Assembly: GCF_036346615.1 (NCBI RefSeq)
Contig: NZ_CP107836.1
Coordinates: 6,882,001 to 6,946,000, forward strand
Length of the DNA stretch: 64,000 bases
Direction: 5' to 3'
Origin: Streptomyces sp. NBC_00523
Lineage (GTDB): Bacteria > Actinomycetota > Actinomycetes > Streptomycetales > Streptomycetaceae
The position numbers were made by a program, and so were the translations under genes. Under the pieces are notes generated by a model that saw nothing but the letters and a program-made list of their open reading frames with translations, made no database searches and had not been told where the DNA came from. Shown piece after piece: positions 16,753 to 26,177 of this stretch; position 1 is the first letter of the stretch, and the number at the start of each line of letters is the position of its first letter.

Positions 16753-18845
16753 CGCCCCCGGGCCGCCCCGACGACGACCTGAACCTGCGCCACCTCCTCG
16801 CCCGGGCGACCGCCGTCGAGCAACGCGTCCGCCGCGCGGTGGAGGCCCGGCAGCGCACGGACCCGGACCCCGAGGACGCGTTCCGGGGCCTGTATCTGAC
16901 GGACGAGAACATCGCCCGGCTGCTGAACGAGGAGGGGGCGCGGGGGTTTCCGGACCCGGTGGGGGAGGAGGGCGGAGCGGCGGGCGCCTCGGATCGCGTG
17001 GCCTGCGACGACGGCGCGTCCGCCGGGCCCTCGCGGCTCACCGCTCTGGAATCGGACTTCGGGCTGACCCCGCTCGACACCGAGATCCTGCTCATCGCGC
17101 TCGTACCCGATCTGGACGACCGCTTCGAGGCGTTCTACGGGTACCTCAACGACGACGTGACCCGGCGGCGCCCGTCCATCGGCCTGGCGCTCGGCCTGTG
17201 CGGGGTGTCCCCGGCCGACGCCGTCGCACGCGGCCGGTTAGCGGCCGCCGCCCCGCTCCGGGAGGCCGGTCTGCTGCTCGCCGAGGACCTGGACCGCCCC
17301 TTCCTCAGCCGGGCGCTGCGCGTGCCGGACCGGGTCACGGCGCACCTGCTCGGCGACGACACGAGGGATCCGCGCCTCGCGGACGTCGTGGCGCCCTGGG
17401 CATCGGTCGCGGGCGTCGGCGACCCGGAGGCCCTGGCCCGGGTCCTGGCCGGTGGCGTCCCGCTGGTCTACCTGAGCGAGGACCAGGGCGGTGCGGGCAC
17501 TGCCCTGGCCGCGTCGGCGCTGGAGCGGGCGGGCCGGAGGGTCCTCGGCGTGGACCTCGCCCGCCTGGCGGCGGACCCCGCCCCCGCCGACGCCGTACGC
17601 GCCCTGGTCCGCGAGGCGCGGCTGACCGGGGCGGGCCTGGTCTGCGCGCCGCTGGACGCGGTGTCCCGCGAACACCCCTCTCTGTTACGCCTCCTGACGG
17701 CCACCCCGGTACCGGCGGTGATGGTGGGCCGGGTGCCGTGGGACGCCACCTGGTCCACGGTGCCGCCGCTGCTGGTGCACGCCCCGAGGGTGGAGCCGTC
17801 GGCGCGCGGGGCGCTGTGGAGCGACGCGTACCGGCGTACGGGGTCGGGCGCTGTGCCTGCCGGGGTCGACCCGGACCACCTCCTGGCGCCGTTCCTGCTG
17901 ACGCCGGAGCAGGTCCGGGGGGCGGCCCTGAGCGCCGCGCAGACGGCCCGGCTCGACGGCGGGACCCTCACCCCGGACCACGTGCGCCAGGGGGCCCGCG
18001 CCCAGAACGCGGCCGGTCTGGACCGCCTGGCCCGCCGCATCGAACCCACGGTGACGTGGGACGACCTGGTCCTCCCACCCGACGCCCACGCACAGCTCCG
18101 CGAACTGACCGCCCGGGCCCGGCACCGTGACCGGGTGCTGGGGGAGTGGGCGATGCGGCCGGGCGGCGGCCGGGGGCGCGGGGTGTCGGCGCTCTTCGCG
18201 GGGGACTCCGGCACCGGCAAGACCATGTCGGCGGAGGTGATCGCGGCGGACCTCGGTCTCGACCTCTACACGGTGGACCTGGCGACGGTGATCGACAAGT
18301 ACGTGGGCGAGACCGAGAAGAACCTGGAACGCATCTTCACGGAGGCGGCGGGGGTCAACGGGGTCCTGCTCTTCGACGAGGCGGACGCGATTTTCGGGAA
18401 GCGCTCGGATGTGAAGGACGCGCACGACCGCTACGCGAACGTGGAGAGCGCGTACCTCCTCCAGCGCATGGAGTCCTTCGACGGCCTGGCGATCCTCGCC
18501 ACCAACCTCCGCGCCAACCTGGACGACGCCTTCACCCGCCGCCTGGACCTGGTCGTGGACTTCCCGGTCCCGGACGCGGAACAGCGCCTGGTGCTGTGGA
18601 ACCGCTGCCTGGGGCCGATGCTCCCCCGCGCCGCGGACCTGGACCTCCCCTTCTGCGCGGACAACTTCGAACTGGCAGGTGGCAACATCCGCTCGATCGC
18701 GGTGACGGCGGCGTACCTGGCGGCGGACACGGGCGGCGAGGTGACGATGGCGACGCTGATCCACGCGGTCCGGCGCGAGTACCAGAAACTGGGCCGCCTG
18801 ACGCTGGCCTCGGAGTTCGGGCCGTATCTGGGGCTGTTGACCTGA
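16749..18845 (+). CDS. CIS AAA+ ATPase (Afp15/Pvc15-like)
   Basis: The 698-residue protein has a helical N-terminal half and a C-terminal AAA+ module. The Walker A is GDSGTGKT at 485-492, Walker B is VLLFDEADAIF with D543/E544, sensor-1 is LATNLRANLDDAF and the arginine finger region is TRRLDL. The family is required for assembly of Afp/PVC-like particles and probably unfolds or remodels a component or cargo in the cytoplasm. It starts within the stop of the DUF4255 gene. After its stop at 18845 comes the convergent small gene of the candidate toxin cassette, 30 bp away. Confidence 0.95.
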   Translation: MTPPGRPDDDLNLRHLLARATAVEQRVRRAVEARQRTDPDPEDAFRGLYLTDENIARLLNEEGARGFPDPVGEEGGAAGASDRVACDDGASAGPSRLTALESDFGLTPLDTEILLIALVPDLDDRFEAFYGYLNDDVTRRRPSIGLALGLCGVSPADAVARGRLAAAAPLREAGLLLAEDLDRPFLSRALRVPDRVTAHLLGDDTRDPRLADVVAPWASVAGVGDPEALARVLAGGVPLVYLSEDQGGAGTALAASALERAGRRVLGVDLARLAADPAPADAVRALVREARLTGAGLVCAPLDAVSREHPSLLRLLTATPVPAVMVGRVPWDATWSTVPPLLVHAPRVEPSARGALWSDAYRRTGSGAVPAGVDPDHLLAPFLLTPEQVRGAALSAAQTARLDGGTLTPDHVRQGARAQNAAGLDRLARRIEPTVTWDDLVLPPDAHAQLRELTARARHRDRVLGEWAMRPGGGRGRGVSALFAGDSGTGKTMSAEVIAADLGLDLYTVDLATVIDKYVGETEKNLERIFTEAAGVNGVLLFDEADAIFGKRSDVKDAHDRYANVESAYLLQRMESFDGLAILATNLRANLDDAFTRRLDLVVDFPVPDAEQRLVLWNRCLGPMLPRAADLDLPFCADNFELAGGNIRSIAVTAAYLAADTGGEVTMATLIHAVRREYQKLGRLTLASEFGPYLGLLT

Positions 18846-18875
18846 GGATGCGCCGGCCGTTTCCTGGAGATCGAC

Positions 18876-19451
18876 TCAGTGGTTAGCGGGGTGATCATGG
18901 AATACGGAACGGGCCAGGTTTCTGATGTCTTCCGAGGAGTCGGACTCCGCCAGTGTTTCAATCACGGGGAGAATCTGGGGCCACGGCATGTAAAGGGCGG
19001 CGATCAGGGCCATGCTGCGTACGTCCGCCTGTTCCGCGCCGAGAATCTCGGTGAACCGCTGGAAAAAATATTCGTCGAACTCATCCGGTGCGCTTGCTGC
19101 GACTAGGTGCAAGATTTTGACCTGGCAAGCGGAGTCCATTCCGCATTGATCAAAGAGTGCGAGTGCTTCACGGCCGGTCAATTGTTGGATGGCGCCCCGC
19201 AATTCCCCGTCCACCTGGCCTTGGGTTCCAGGTTCTTCCGCATAGCCTGAAGCGGTGGTTTCGATGTAGGGAAGATTCAGGATGGGGTCATAGACATAGG
19301 TGATTCGCGTGGCAGCGTTCTGTGAGAGCCAGGAGTAGCGGGCCTCTCCGGTATCCGTGTTCTCCGTCCGTTCGTGGAACACCCAGTCGTGGGATTCGCA
19401 GATGAGAGCGAAGTCGTCGGGCTCGATCCTGGTTTTCGGTAGAAGCCGCAT
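18876..19451 (-). CDS. Candidate immunity protein of the CIS-associated effector
   Basis: This 191-residue acidic protein has no recognised family. It contains aromatic- and acid-rich segments (EPDDFALICESHDWVFHER, DEYFFQRF) and a C-terminal part of helical pairs (ADVRSMALIAALYMPWPQILPVIETLAE) like HEAT-type repeats. The ATG at 19451 has a GAAGGGG site upstream; an ATG 30 bp further up is less likely. It lies 33 bp after the stop of the 1308-residue gene, on the same strand, and shares its lower GC: the 60 bases 19261-19320 contain 31 G+C (52%), against over 70% around. Gene order, small size and acidic character are typical of immunity genes. The function is inferred from context only. Confidence 0.7.
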   Translation of the reverse strand: MRLLPKTRIEPDDFALICESHDWVFHERTENTDTGEARYSWLSQNAATRITYVYDPILNLPYIETTASGYAEEPGTQGQVDGELRGAIQQLTGREALALFDQCGMDSACQVKILHLVAASAPDEFDEYFFQRFTEILGAEQADVRSMALIAALYMPWPQILPVIETLAESDSSEDIRNLARSVFHDHPANH

Positions 19452-19484
19452 GAAACCCCTTCCGGTCCGCTTACGAGTCAAGAG

Positions 19485-22400
19485 CTAACGGTAGGTGTGT
19501 CCATCGTGCAAGGCCATGAGTTCGGTTAATTTTTCCACCAGTCTAGCCTCGGCCCGCTCTTGGTCGCCAGGGGCTGCGGACGGGTCCGTCTCCAGGTCGA
19601 TAACCTGTTGGATGGATCGAACGATGGGCCCGTAGTCCCTTTGGTTGACCGGGGCTAATATGCTGTTCTGTGTGATGAACTTTTGGGCCTGTTGGTACAG
19701 TGCGTGAAAAATTGTGCCGATCCGTGCCAGTTTTTCGTCCTCGGCTCTCCTTGAAGCCGGCGATGGTCGGACGCTCGCGACCGTACGGGGGGTCATGGGG
19801 CCGTACTGGCCCGAGGGATGCAGTGCGTCGTTCAGGTTGGCGTTTCCGGAATTTCGCAGTACGTCGGCCCTGACGGCGATGGTGGTGTGCATGCCGCCGG
19901 CGCGGGCCGTCTCGAACTCGGTGCTGAGTCCGCGGGCAGGGCCGGCCAACTCCTCGAAAGCTGCCATGGGAGAGCCGGCCGGTGAAGGCGGGGGTGCGGG
20001 ATGAGACGGGCCGACCGGGGTCACCACCAGCTCGGCCGCTGCGGATTCCGAGATTCCTGCTGCTGTTGCTCGTCTGCGCAGCTCGGCAGTCATGGAACTG
20101 TACGAGTGAAAGTTCCCTGGGAAGGAGACTCGTCCGAGGGCGTGGCGAGTCGTGCCTTCGCCCGACTCTTCCCCGGATACGCGCCTCTCCGTCTCTTCGT
20201 AAGGGGCAGGCGTGTGTGAACCGGACCTTCCCCTGACGCGTGTTACGGGATTGATTCTCGAACCAGCGCGCGTGAGACTGTTCGAGTAGTAGCTGCTGGG
20301 CTGCCACGCGCTGTACATAGAATTGAGTGCGGCGATTTCCATTTCGTTCGTAACTTGCAGATTGCGCAGATATGGGCGACCGTCCTGGGTCTGGGCATTC
20401 GAAGGTGCGGGAACCGTCCTCAGGATCATGGATCTTTCAAATGAGCTCAAGGGCTGGAGGCAAAGGGGGCGAGCGTTGCGGTAGTCGAGTACGGCTTGTC
20501 GGATTGCTTGCCCGCGGGGGGTTGTGAGAAGGAAGTTCCAGTATCGACGTTCTGCCTCTTCGAGAATTGCTATGAGCCGTGTCCCAAGCTCTCGCGGCTC
20601 CATTTTTGTGAGCTTGAGCGACGGTAGGTAAACAGAAGGGTTGATCGTCGCCTTGATGCGGCCGTCGCCCTGCAGTTCAAGGCGCGAGAGTCCGTATTTG
20701 ATCCTCCATTCGGAAAGGGCGGCGGATACGGCTTCGTGTGCTGCGCCATATCGTGTGGAGGATTGGATTCTGGGTGATAGTCGGGACGCGATCCTGTTTA
20801 GTTTTGCAGTGAGGGTCTCCTGGTGTGTGCCTGAGCCCCTGACGTCCGGCTGATCGCTTTTCTTCCCTCCCGGAGTGGAAGGAGCTTTCTTTCGCTTCAG
20901 CTTGCTCCAGAGCGCCTTGCCCTTCTTGGCGATGAAGTTCACGATCTTGTCGATCGCTCGGTTCACCGGGCGGGATACCGCGTGGAAGACGGACTTGACC
21001 TTTGCGGCCAGGCTGCCGATTCCCAGGAGGGAGGCGAGGAAGCCGATCAGGAGGGGGACGCTGGCGGCCAGGGCGGTTTCTACCATTTTGGGCACGCCGG
21101 CCTTGCCGCCGTTGGCTATGGCCACCACCGCGTCCAGGACCGAGTTGACGAACTCCACGATCTGGGAGCCCTGGTTCACCACGAACGTGACGATGTCGAT
21201 GATTCCCTTGACCGCGCGGACGAAGGCGGAGGCAGGGTTCAGGAGGGAGAGGATCCAGGTGATGCCGGCGATGATGACCGTGGGGATCAGGTAGCTCGTC
21301 AGCTTTTCCAGGATCGTGGACTTGAGGTCGCCCGCCTCCTCCTGGATCTCCTTGACCGCGCCGGCCGGGCCCTCCCGGGCGATGTTCTGGGCGACCGGGA
21401 CCGAGGACTCGACCGCCGTCATCGCTTGATCGGGGACGCCCTTGCGGGTGACGCGGGCGCGGATGTTGGCCCAGGTCAGGCCCAGGAGCGAGCCGATCAG
21501 TTGGATGATGCCCTTCATGTCGAACTTCTGGGGGAGATCTAGGCCCGCCTTCACCGCCGTGCCGAGCAGCCACGACACGACCCCGGTCTTCAGGTGGTCG
21601 GCGATGTTCGTCAGGAAGAGGTTCAGGCCTGCGCCGACAGCCGATACCAGGTTGCCCAGGAAGCCGATGGGATCCTTGATGATTTTCATGATCGCGCCGG
21701 CGGCCTTGGCGAGGATGCCCAGGAGGAGGTTCTTCAACTCGTTGATGGTCTTGATCGCGCCGACAATCGCGTCCTTCGCCTTGTCGATCAGACCCTTATT
21801 GGCCTCCTGAAGTTTCTTTATCTCCTCATCGACCTTGTTGAGCGCCGCCGTGTACTTCTGGGCCAGGTCCTGGACCAGCTGCTCCGACTTCTCGTTGACC
21901 GACGCTTCGAGGTCGTCGAACTTGCCCGCGAAGTCCTTGGCCGCGTCCTCACCGAACTGGCGCAGGTCGGCCGGGAGTTTGTCGACCTCCGCCTTCAGCT
22001 CGCCGCGGCCCTTGGCGATCCGGGCCTTCGCCTTGCCCAGCTCCGTGCCGATGATGTCGGCGACCGACGAGATCACCGTCTGCATCCGGGAGACGTACAG
22101 CTTGCGGGCCTCCTGGTAGAGGTTGTTCGCCTCCTCGGGCAGGCCCGCGAACTTGTCCTTCACCCACCGGGCCTTTCCGGTCCAGCCGGAGTACCGCTTG
22201 TCCTTGTACTTCTTCATCCGGCGCTTGTGGTCCGCCGTGAACGCGTCCCGCGCCGCCTTCTCCCCGGAGGTGAACGCCGCGTCGACCTTCTTGTCCAGGC
22301 CGGACAGCGTCGCCTCGACGTCCTTCTTCGTGCCGTCGTAGACCTTCTGGAGCTTCGCCGTGACCTCGGCGCGCTTCTTCTCGTCCTTCGACTTGGTCTC

Positions 22401-23411
22401 GCCCTTGCCGCCGTCCACCTTCTGCCCGGCCTGCGCACGCGTCGCGGTCAGCGTGCTCATCGCCGCGGCGCCCGAGGCCGCGGCGCCCGCCTTCGCGGCG
22501 GACAGCTGGCGGCTCTCGGCCGACCTGCCCTTCGCCGGGGCCTTCGCGGAGTCCGCCTCGGCGGTCTTCTTCGCGCTGAGCGCCTCGTTGAACTCCGGTT
22601 CGTTGCCCTTGGCGAGCTGGTCCTCCGTGACCTCGGCGTCCGCCATCGCCTTGTCGTTCTGCGCGGGCCCCCCGGAGAAGTCGGTGACCGACGCCGGCTG
22701 CTTCTCGGGGATCGCGGCCGCCGCGGACGGCGCCCCGGGGTTGCCGGGCGGCTGGTCCGGGGTGAGCGGGGTGACGGGCTTGTCCTTGGCGGCCGACGTG
22801 TCCGGCGGGGCCTTCGTCGCGGTGTCGATGTCCTTGGACGACGCCTCCTTGCCGTCCGAGACCTTGCCGTCGACCTCCGCCTTGACCCGTTCCGCCTTGC
22901 CGGACTTGGAGAACTTGTCGGCGTCGTCGAGGTTCTTCGGCGCCTGCGCGTCGATCGCCTTGTTCACCGCGTCGATGAACGTCTTCTTGTCGAACTCGCC
23001 CGGCTTCGCGGCGTTCATCTTCTCCGCGTTGGCCGCCTTGCCCTGCGCCTCCTTGTCGTCCGGAGGCGCCACGGCGGCATCCTGCGACGCCTTCGACTCC
23101 GTCGCGGCCGGCCGGTGCTGGGCCAGCCGCTGCTTCTTCGCCGCGATGTCCGCCTTGACGCCCCGGAACCCCGGCGCCTGGGCGGGCGACGGCTTGACGG
23201 GGGCCGTGTAGCGCTGGGCGACCAGGCGCGAGACGGCCGCGTTTCCGGCCGCCCGTTGCAGCCGCTGGAGACTGCGGCGGTCAGGCGCCGGTGCGGGGGC
23301 AGGCGAGGGGGCGGAAGCCTCCTCCGTACGAGCGGGAGCCGCTTCCATATGAGGAGACCCGGCCCGGGACCCGGCGGGGGCGGCGGGCGCCTTTCCGGGA
23401 ACCGCCTTCAT
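19485..23411 (-). CDS. Large CIS-associated candidate effector/polymorphic toxin
   Basis: The protein has 1308 residues from ATG 23411, preceded by GGGAGGGG. Residues 47-67 hold LQRLQRAAGNAAVSRLVAQR, the same motif as in the DUF4157 protein. Residues ~70-330 are charged and disordered, ~340-560 strongly helical or coiled-coil. Residues ~560-800 hold hydrophobic segments (IIKDPIGFLGNLVSAVGAGL, YLIPTVIIAGITWILSLL, VPLLIGFLASLLGIGSLA) that could insert in a membrane. A basic linker (ALWSKLKRKK) near 830 leads to a ~470-residue C-terminal part of clearly lower GC with no recognised domain. It is divergent from the sheath gene and followed by a small immunity-like gene. The pattern of conserved N-terminus, translocation-like middle and foreign C-terminus fits polymorphic toxins. 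The toxic activity is unknown, and a structural tape-measure role cannot be excluded. Confidence 0.75.
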   Translation of the reverse strand: MKAVPGKAPAAPAGSRAGSPHMEAAPARTEEASAPSPAPAPAPDRRSLQRLQRAAGNAAVSRLVAQRYTAPVKPSPAQAPGFRGVKADIAAKKQRLAQHRPAATESKASQDAAVAPPDDKEAQGKAANAEKMNAAKPGEFDKKTFIDAVNKAIDAQAPKNLDDADKFSKSGKAERVKAEVDGKVSDGKEASSKDIDTATKAPPDTSAAKDKPVTPLTPDQPPGNPGAPSAAAAIPEKQPASVTDFSGGPAQNDKAMADAEVTEDQLAKGNEPEFNEALSAKKTAEADSAKAPAKGRSAESRQLSAAKAGAAASGAAAMSTLTATRAQAGQKVDGGKGETKSKDEKKRAEVTAKLQKVYDGTKKDVEATLSGLDKKVDAAFTSGEKAARDAFTADHKRRMKKYKDKRYSGWTGKARWVKDKFAGLPEEANNLYQEARKLYVSRMQTVISSVADIIGTELGKAKARIAKGRGELKAEVDKLPADLRQFGEDAAKDFAGKFDDLEASVNEKSEQLVQDLAQKYTAALNKVDEEIKKLQEANKGLIDKAKDAIVGAIKTINELKNLLLGILAKAAGAIMKIIKDPIGFLGNLVSAVGAGLNLFLTNIADHLKTGVVSWLLGTAVKAGLDLPQKFDMKGIIQLIGSLLGLTWANIRARVTRKGVPDQAMTAVESSVPVAQNIAREGPAGAVKEIQEEAGDLKSTILEKLTSYLIPTVIIAGITWILSLLNPASAFVRAVKGIIDIVTFVVNQGSQIVEFVNSVLDAVVAIANGGKAGVPKMVETALAASVPLLIGFLASLLGIGSLAAKVKSVFHAVSRPVNRAIDKIVNFIAKKGKALWSKLKRKKAPSTPGGKKSDQPDVRGSGTHQETLTAKLNRIASRLSPRIQSSTRYGAAHEAVSAALSEWRIKYGLSRLELQGDGRIKATINPSVYLPSLKLTKMEPRELGTRLIAILEEAERRYWNFLLTTPRGQAIRQAVLDYRNARPLCLQPLSSFERSMILRTVPAPSNAQTQDGRPYLRNLQVTNEMEIAALNSMYSAWQPSSYYSNSLTRAGSRINPVTRVRGRSGSHTPAPYEETERRVSGEESGEGTTRHALGRVSFPGNFHSYSSMTAELRRRATAAGISESAAAELVVTPVGPSHPAPPPSPAGSPMAAFEELAGPARGLSTEFETARAGGMHTTIAVRADVLRNSGNANLNDALHPSGQYGPMTPRTVASVRPSPASRRAEDEKLARIGTIFHALYQQAQKFITQNSILAPVNQRDYGPIVRSIQQVIDLETDPSAAPGDQERAEARLVEKLTELMALHDGHTYR

Positions 23412-23700
23412 ACGTCCCCTCCCGCCAGTACAGCTCCGCCCGCACACGGTGGCTAGCCAGGCTGCCGGGCACCCGAGGGGCGCAGGGAGCACCGGTGGGA
23501 CGAGGGAGGGGCAGGCCCGTGCGGTGCGCGCGGCGCGGCCCGTTTGCCTCATCGGGCAGCTCCCCATGCACGCCGGGGCGGCCGACTATCCGTTCCCGGT
23601 GATCGCCGAAGTGGCGAGAATCGCCGGTGTTCCCCGGTCGGGCAGCGGTCACGCGACGGGGTGGGAAGCACGTCGAGGAGCACGTCAAGGAGAGGCCCAT
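23412..23700. promoter_or_regulatory. Divergent region between effector cassette and sheath gene
   Basis: A 289-bp gap without a convincing gene. The last part holds two near-identical tandem copies of GAGCACGTC.AGGAG-type sequence (about 23667-23693), the second ending in the AAGGAGAG ribosome site of the sheath gene. It must hold the promoters of the effector and of the main structural operon, but no -35/-10 pair was clear. Confidence 0.35.
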
Positions 23701-25239
23701 ATGCCGTCGTACCTGTCCCCGGGCGTCTACGTCGAAGAGGTCGAGTCCGGCTCCCGGCCGATCGAAGGGGTGGGCACGTCGGTCGCCGCCTTCGTCGGGT
23801 TCGCCCAGCGCGGCCCCTTCGACGAGCCGACGCTGATCACGAACTGGAGCCAGTTCGTCAGCACCTTCGGCGACTTCGTGGACGGCACGTACCTCGCCTC
23901 CAGCGTGTACGGCTTCTTCGCCAACGGCGGCGGCATCTGCTACGTCGTCCGCATCGGCGACGGATCGGACACCGTGGCCGGGGGAGCGGAGGGCGAACTC
24001 GCGGCCGGCTCCGAGGTCCAGGTCGGGCCGTACGCCGTCAAGCCGAAGCCGGGCGTGGCCGGTGAGATCAGCGTGGAGATCGCGGAGGCCGAGGGCGACG
24101 ACCCGCCGTCCGACGTGTTCCAGCTGATCGTGAAGCGCGACGGCCAGGTCGCGGAGACGTATCCGTCCGTGACGACCAAGCGGAGCAAGGAGAACGTCGC
24201 CACCCGGGTCAACGCCAAGTCGGAGCTGATCGAGATACGGGAGTCGGGGCGCGGCGCCGCCCCCGCCCGGCCGGCGCCGCAGACGGTCGCCCTGGCCCCC
24301 GCCGCCCCGGCCGCCGGAAGCGCCGGTGCACTGGCCCCCGAGGTGTACGTCGGCGACGCCGACCGCCGCACCGGCCTGGGCGGCCTCGAAGCGGTGGACG
24401 ACGTCACGATGATCGCCGTACCCGACCTCATGGGAGCGTACGAACGCGGACTGCTCGACCTGGAATCGGTCATCGCCGTGCAGCAAGCGCTCATCGGTCA
24501 CTGTGAGTTGATGGGCGACCGGATCGCGATTCTGGACCCGCCGCCCGGCCTGACGCCGCAGCAGATCCGGGCCTGGCGCACCGACCGGGCGAACTTCGAC
24601 TCCAAGTACGCCACGCTCTACTACCCGTGGATCAGCGTCGCCGATCCGGCGTCCGGCCGCGCGACCCTCGTACCGCCGAGCGGTCACGTCGCAGGGATCT
24701 GGGCCCGCAACGACGACTCGCGCGGTGTGCACAAGGCACCGGCCAACGAAGTCGTGCGCGGAGCCGTCGCGTTGCAGACGCAGCTGACCAAGGGCGAGCA
24801 CGACCTGCTGAACCCGATCGGGCTGAACTGCATTCGCGCGTTTCCCGGACGCGGCATCCGGGTCTGGGGTGCCCGCACCCTGGCCTCCGACCCGGCCTGG
24901 CGCTACCTGAACGTGCGGCGGCTCTTCAACTACCTGGAGGAGTCAATCCTCGCCGGGACCCAGTGGGTCGTCTTCGAGCCGAACGACGACGCCCTGTGGG
25001 CCCGTATCCGCCGCACCGTCTCCGCGTTCCTGGTGAACGAGTGGCGCAAGGGCTCGCTCTTCGGCCTCACCCCGGACGAGGCGTTCTACGTCAAGTGCGA
25101 CCGGGAGACCAACCCGCCGGAGAGCGTCGACGCGGGACAGGTCGTGTGCGAGATCGGCGTCGCGCCCGTCAAACCGGCCGAGTTCGTCGTGTTCCGGCTC
25201 TCCCAGCTGACCGGCGGGACCGGAGGCGTGGACGAGTGA
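23701..25239 (+). CDS. Contractile sheath protein (Afp2-4/Pvc2-4-like)
   Basis: The protein has 512 residues. The N-terminus SYLSPGVYVEEVESGSRPIEGV is the classic start of phage and CIS tail sheath proteins. The C-terminal half has NPIGLNCIRAFPGRGIRVWGARTL, NVRRLFNYLEESI and WVVFEPND, the conserved core that inserts into the neighbour subunits. A variable region (about residues 85-230) with an alanine/proline linker is inserted between. The ATG at 23701 fits the family start and has AAGGAGAG upstream. Only one sheath gene is present, as in Streptomyces CIS, whereas Afp and PVC have three. It heads the structural operon. Confidence 0.97.
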   Translation: MPSYLSPGVYVEEVESGSRPIEGVGTSVAAFVGFAQRGPFDEPTLITNWSQFVSTFGDFVDGTYLASSVYGFFANGGGICYVVRIGDGSDTVAGGAEGELAAGSEVQVGPYAVKPKPGVAGEISVEIAEAEGDDPPSDVFQLIVKRDGQVAETYPSVTTKRSKENVATRVNAKSELIEIRESGRGAAPARPAPQTVALAPAAPAAGSAGALAPEVYVGDADRRTGLGGLEAVDDVTMIAVPDLMGAYERGLLDLESVIAVQQALIGHCELMGDRIAILDPPPGLTPQQIRAWRTDRANFDSKYATLYYPWISVADPASGRATLVPPSGHVAGIWARNDDSRGVHKAPANEVVRGAVALQTQLTKGEHDLLNPIGLNCIRAFPGRGIRVWGARTLASDPAWRYLNVRRLFNYLEESILAGTQWVVFEPNDDALWARIRRTVSAFLVNEWRKGSLFGLTPDEAFYVKCDRETNPPESVDAGQVVCEIGVAPVKPAEFVVFRLSQLTGGTGGVDE

Positions 25240-25299
25240 CCGGCGCGCGCCGCCCTTCAGTGACCGGCCCGTTCCCGAACCTGGCGTAAGGAGCCTGTG

Positions 25300-25743
25300 G
25301 TGCCACTTCCCGATCTCGACAGTTCCGTCGGGCACTCCTTCGGTCTCGAATTCGACAGCGTCGTCATCAAGCAGATCACCGAGGTCAGTGGTCTGAAGAT
25401 GGAACAGGACGTCATCGAGCTGAAGCAGAACACCGCCGACGGCAAGTACGCCATCAAGAAGCTGCCCGGCCGCCCCAAGGCCGGCGAGGTCACCGTCACG
25501 CGCGGCCTGACCGAGGACAACAGCTTCGAGCGCTGGATCAAGGACTCCCGCTTCGGCCGCATGACGAACGCCCGCCGCAACGGCGCCGTCATCGTGTACG
25601 ACTACGAGGGGCTGCCCATCAAGCGGTACAAGCTCATCAACGCCTGGCCCAAGTCGCTGGAGATCGGCACGCTCAAGGCCGGGGACACCTCGGTGCTCAC
25701 GGAGAAGCTGGCGATCACGTACGAGAGCATGGAGCTCGACTGA
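25300..25743 (+). CDS. Inner tube protein (gp19/Afp1-like)
   Basis: The protein has 147 residues. The sequence fits the conserved tail-tube family: HSFGLEFDSVVIKQITEVSGL near the start, then GEVTVTRGLTEDNSFERWI and TLKAGDTSVLTEKLAITYE. It polymerises to hexameric rings forming the inner tube inside the sheath. Two adjacent GTG codons (25297, 25300) are possible; the second is better spaced from AAGGAG (25288-25293). Its stop TGA overlaps the ATG of the next gene by one base. Confidence 0.95.
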   Translation: MPLPDLDSSVGHSFGLEFDSVVIKQITEVSGLKMEQDVIELKQNTADGKYAIKKLPGRPKAGEVTVTRGLTEDNSFERWIKDSRFGRMTNARRNGAVIVYDYEGLPIKRYKLINAWPKSLEIGTLKAGDTSVLTEKLAITYESMELD

Positions 25744-26177
25744 TGCGGCGTTCGGTCCAGTTCCAGGCGCCTCCGGAACGGGACACGGGCACGGGCCGCT
25801 CCGAACCGTTGCGGACCGAGTTCACCTTCGAGCTGCCGCGCGGTTACGTGGACGAGTCGGGCACCGTGCACCGCAGCGGGGTGATGCGCCTGGCGACCGC
25901 CCGGGACGAGCTGGTGCCCCTGCGCGACGACCGGGTCCGGGAGAATTCCGCGTACCTCTCGGTCGTGCTGATCTCCCGGGTGGTGACCCGGATCGGGACG
26001 GTCGAGGACATCCATCCGGGCGTCATCGAGGACCTGTTCGCGTCGGATCTCGCGTTCCTCCAGGACTTCTACCGCCGGATCAACGCCGAGGGGCACACCC
26101 GCGCGGCCGTCACCTGTCCGTCCTGCGACGAGGAGTTCGCGGTGGATCTCGCCGGCGGTCGCCTGGGGGAATCGTGA
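25743..26177 (+). CDS. CIS tail assembly-type protein of unknown function, with CxxC
   Basis: The 144-residue protein starts one base before the end of the tube stop. It has a beta-rich N-terminal half (EFTFELPRGYVDESGTVH), a helical part (IGTVEDIHPGVIEDLFASDL) and a C-terminal CPSCDEEF motif of half a zinc ribbon. The position after the tube gene and the ADLAFLQDFYRRIN-type helices resemble phage tail assembly chaperones, which work on the tube or tape measure. No closer homologue was recognised. It overlaps the next small gene by 4 bp (GTGA). Confidence 0.7.
   Translation: MRRSVQFQAPPERDTGTGRSEPLRTEFTFELPRGYVDESGTVHRSGVMRLATARDELVPLRDDRVRENSAYLSVVLISRVVTRIGTVEDIHPGVIEDLFASDLAFLQDFYRRINAEGHTRAAVTCPSCDEEFAVDLAGGRLGES

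Noticed and set aside
19485..23411. Possible Rhs or YD-repeat toxin
   Set aside because: No YD repeats or RHS core sequence are present; the structure is helical with hydrophobic segments.
21594..23456. 620-codon open frame on the plus strand, antisense to the large effector gene
   Set aside because: Translation is a repetitive Arg/Leu/Gly/Val sequence with no domain. The minus-strand frame has a ribosome site, family-like motifs and normal composition.
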